A stretch of DNA of 6,842 nucleotides from Acidobacteriaceae bacterium (GTDB lineage: Bacteria > Acidobacteriota > Terriglobia > Terriglobales > Acidobacteriaceae), in NCBI GenBank assembly GCA_003135495.1, contig PLBX01000141.1:1285-8126 (forward strand), in the 5' to 3' direction. The notes below the pieces were generated by a model, which made no database searches, was not told the DNA's origin, and worked only from the letters and a program-made list of their open reading frames with translations. A program made the translations under genes and the position numbers. Below are positions 6,691 to 6,842 of the stretch, one piece after another; position 1 is the first letter of the stretch; the number at the start of each line of letters is the position of its first letter.

Positions 6691-6721
6691 CAAAAAAACA
6701 GGGGAGATTTCTCTCCCCTGT
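6691..6721 (-). terminator. Strong rho-independent terminator after the edge pilin gene
   Basis: On the minus strand ACAGGGGAGA (6721 to 6712) pairs perfectly over 10 bp with TCTCCCCTGT (6707 to 6698) around a GAAA loop. It runs straight into a T-tract of seven to eight (6698 to 6692). It lies 46 bases past the stop of the right-edge pilin-like gene, so it should end that transcript and insulate the downstream pilA promoter. Confidence 0.9.
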
Positions 6722-6767
6722 CTCTTCCGGCTGGTACCCTCCCCCAGGTACTTTGCCAAAATCTAAT

Positions 6768-6842
6768 TTACTGCAGCGGGGTTTCGGTTCCAGCGCAAGA
6801 CGTCAGAGCAGCGGTGCTATAACGCACAACCGCATCAGCGAC
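6768..6842 (-). CDS. C-terminal end of a second type IV pilin-like gene (partial, cut by window edge)
   Basis: Only the last 24 codons and the TAA (6768-6770) are visible, too short for ordinary gene calling. The peptide VADAVVRYSTAALTSC (then AGTETPLQ) aligns without gaps to the C-terminus of the neighbouring pilin (residues 135-158). About 9 of 24 positions are identical, including D-A-V, the Arg, the final Cys and a Pro near the end. It is therefore very probably a tandem pilin paralogue sharing the C-terminal disulfide loop. The terminator 46 bases downstream supports this reading frame being the real gene end. The N-terminal prepilin leader that would prove it lies outside the window. 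Confidence 0.75.
   Translation of the reverse strand, partial: VADAVVRYSTAALTSCAGTETPLQ

Larger units (their letters stand above)
6408..6767. other. 360-base intergenic region between two pilin genes
   Basis: No supported gene lies here. From right to left it holds 46 bases of 3' untranslated sequence of the edge pilin gene, a strong intrinsic terminator (6691-6721), about 210 bases with no feature I can name, and the pilA leader with a candidate sigma-54 promoter (6462-6477) and ribosome-binding site. Open frames crossing it on either strand show no recognisable domain. Confidence 0.6.

Noticed and set aside
6502..6759. Minus-strand 85-codon open frame between the pilin genes
   Set aside because: It runs across the intrinsic terminator and pilA upstream region and shows no domain.

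Overview
The window looks like part of an accessory type IV pilus (T4P) locus of a diderm Gram-negative bacterium with moderate GC. I favour an Acidobacteriota-type genome. This rests on the style of the proteins (a pilin beside an ABC exporter and a TPR protein, an acidobacterial-looking class I methyltransferase) and on a palindromic repeat I associate with such genomes. It is inference, not proof. Every supported gene lies on the minus strand, so transcription runs from the right edge to the left edge.

In transcription order: (1) the last 24 codons of a pilin-like gene enter at the right edge (6768-6842), followed by a strong intrinsic terminator (6691-6721). (2) After a leader carrying a candidate sigma-54 promoter comes a complete type IV major-pilin gene (5931-6407). 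(3) A tight three-gene block follows: ABC ATPase (4759-5715), ABC-2-type permease (3971-4762) and a membrane-anchored TPR protein (3027-3974). Its genes overlap by four bases (ATGA) at both junctions. (4) After 137 bases holding a perfect 14-bp tandem repeat come a SAM-dependent methyltransferase (2134-2889) and, 8 bases further, a LolA-like periplasmic lipoprotein carrier (1424-2125). (5) After 173 bases holding two perfect hairpins comes pilC/gspF, the T4P inner-membrane platform protein (48-1250).

Pilin, platform protein and a PilH/PilI-like ABC transporter are the recognisable T4P elements. The arrangement pilin - ABC ATPase - ABC permease recalls the Myxococcus xanthus pilA-pilG-pilH-pilI region, where the ABC transporter homologue is needed for pilus formation. 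LolA fits outer-membrane lipoprotein delivery, possibly including pilus or secretin lipoproteins. The role of the methyltransferase here is unknown. The assembly ATPases (PilB/PilT), secretin, prepilin peptidase and regulators are not in the window. I see no CRISPR array, tRNA, rRNA, transposase or phage gene. I see no clearly new system; the main leads are the pilin-linked ABC/TPR operon, the tandem pilins and several unexplained intergenic repeats.
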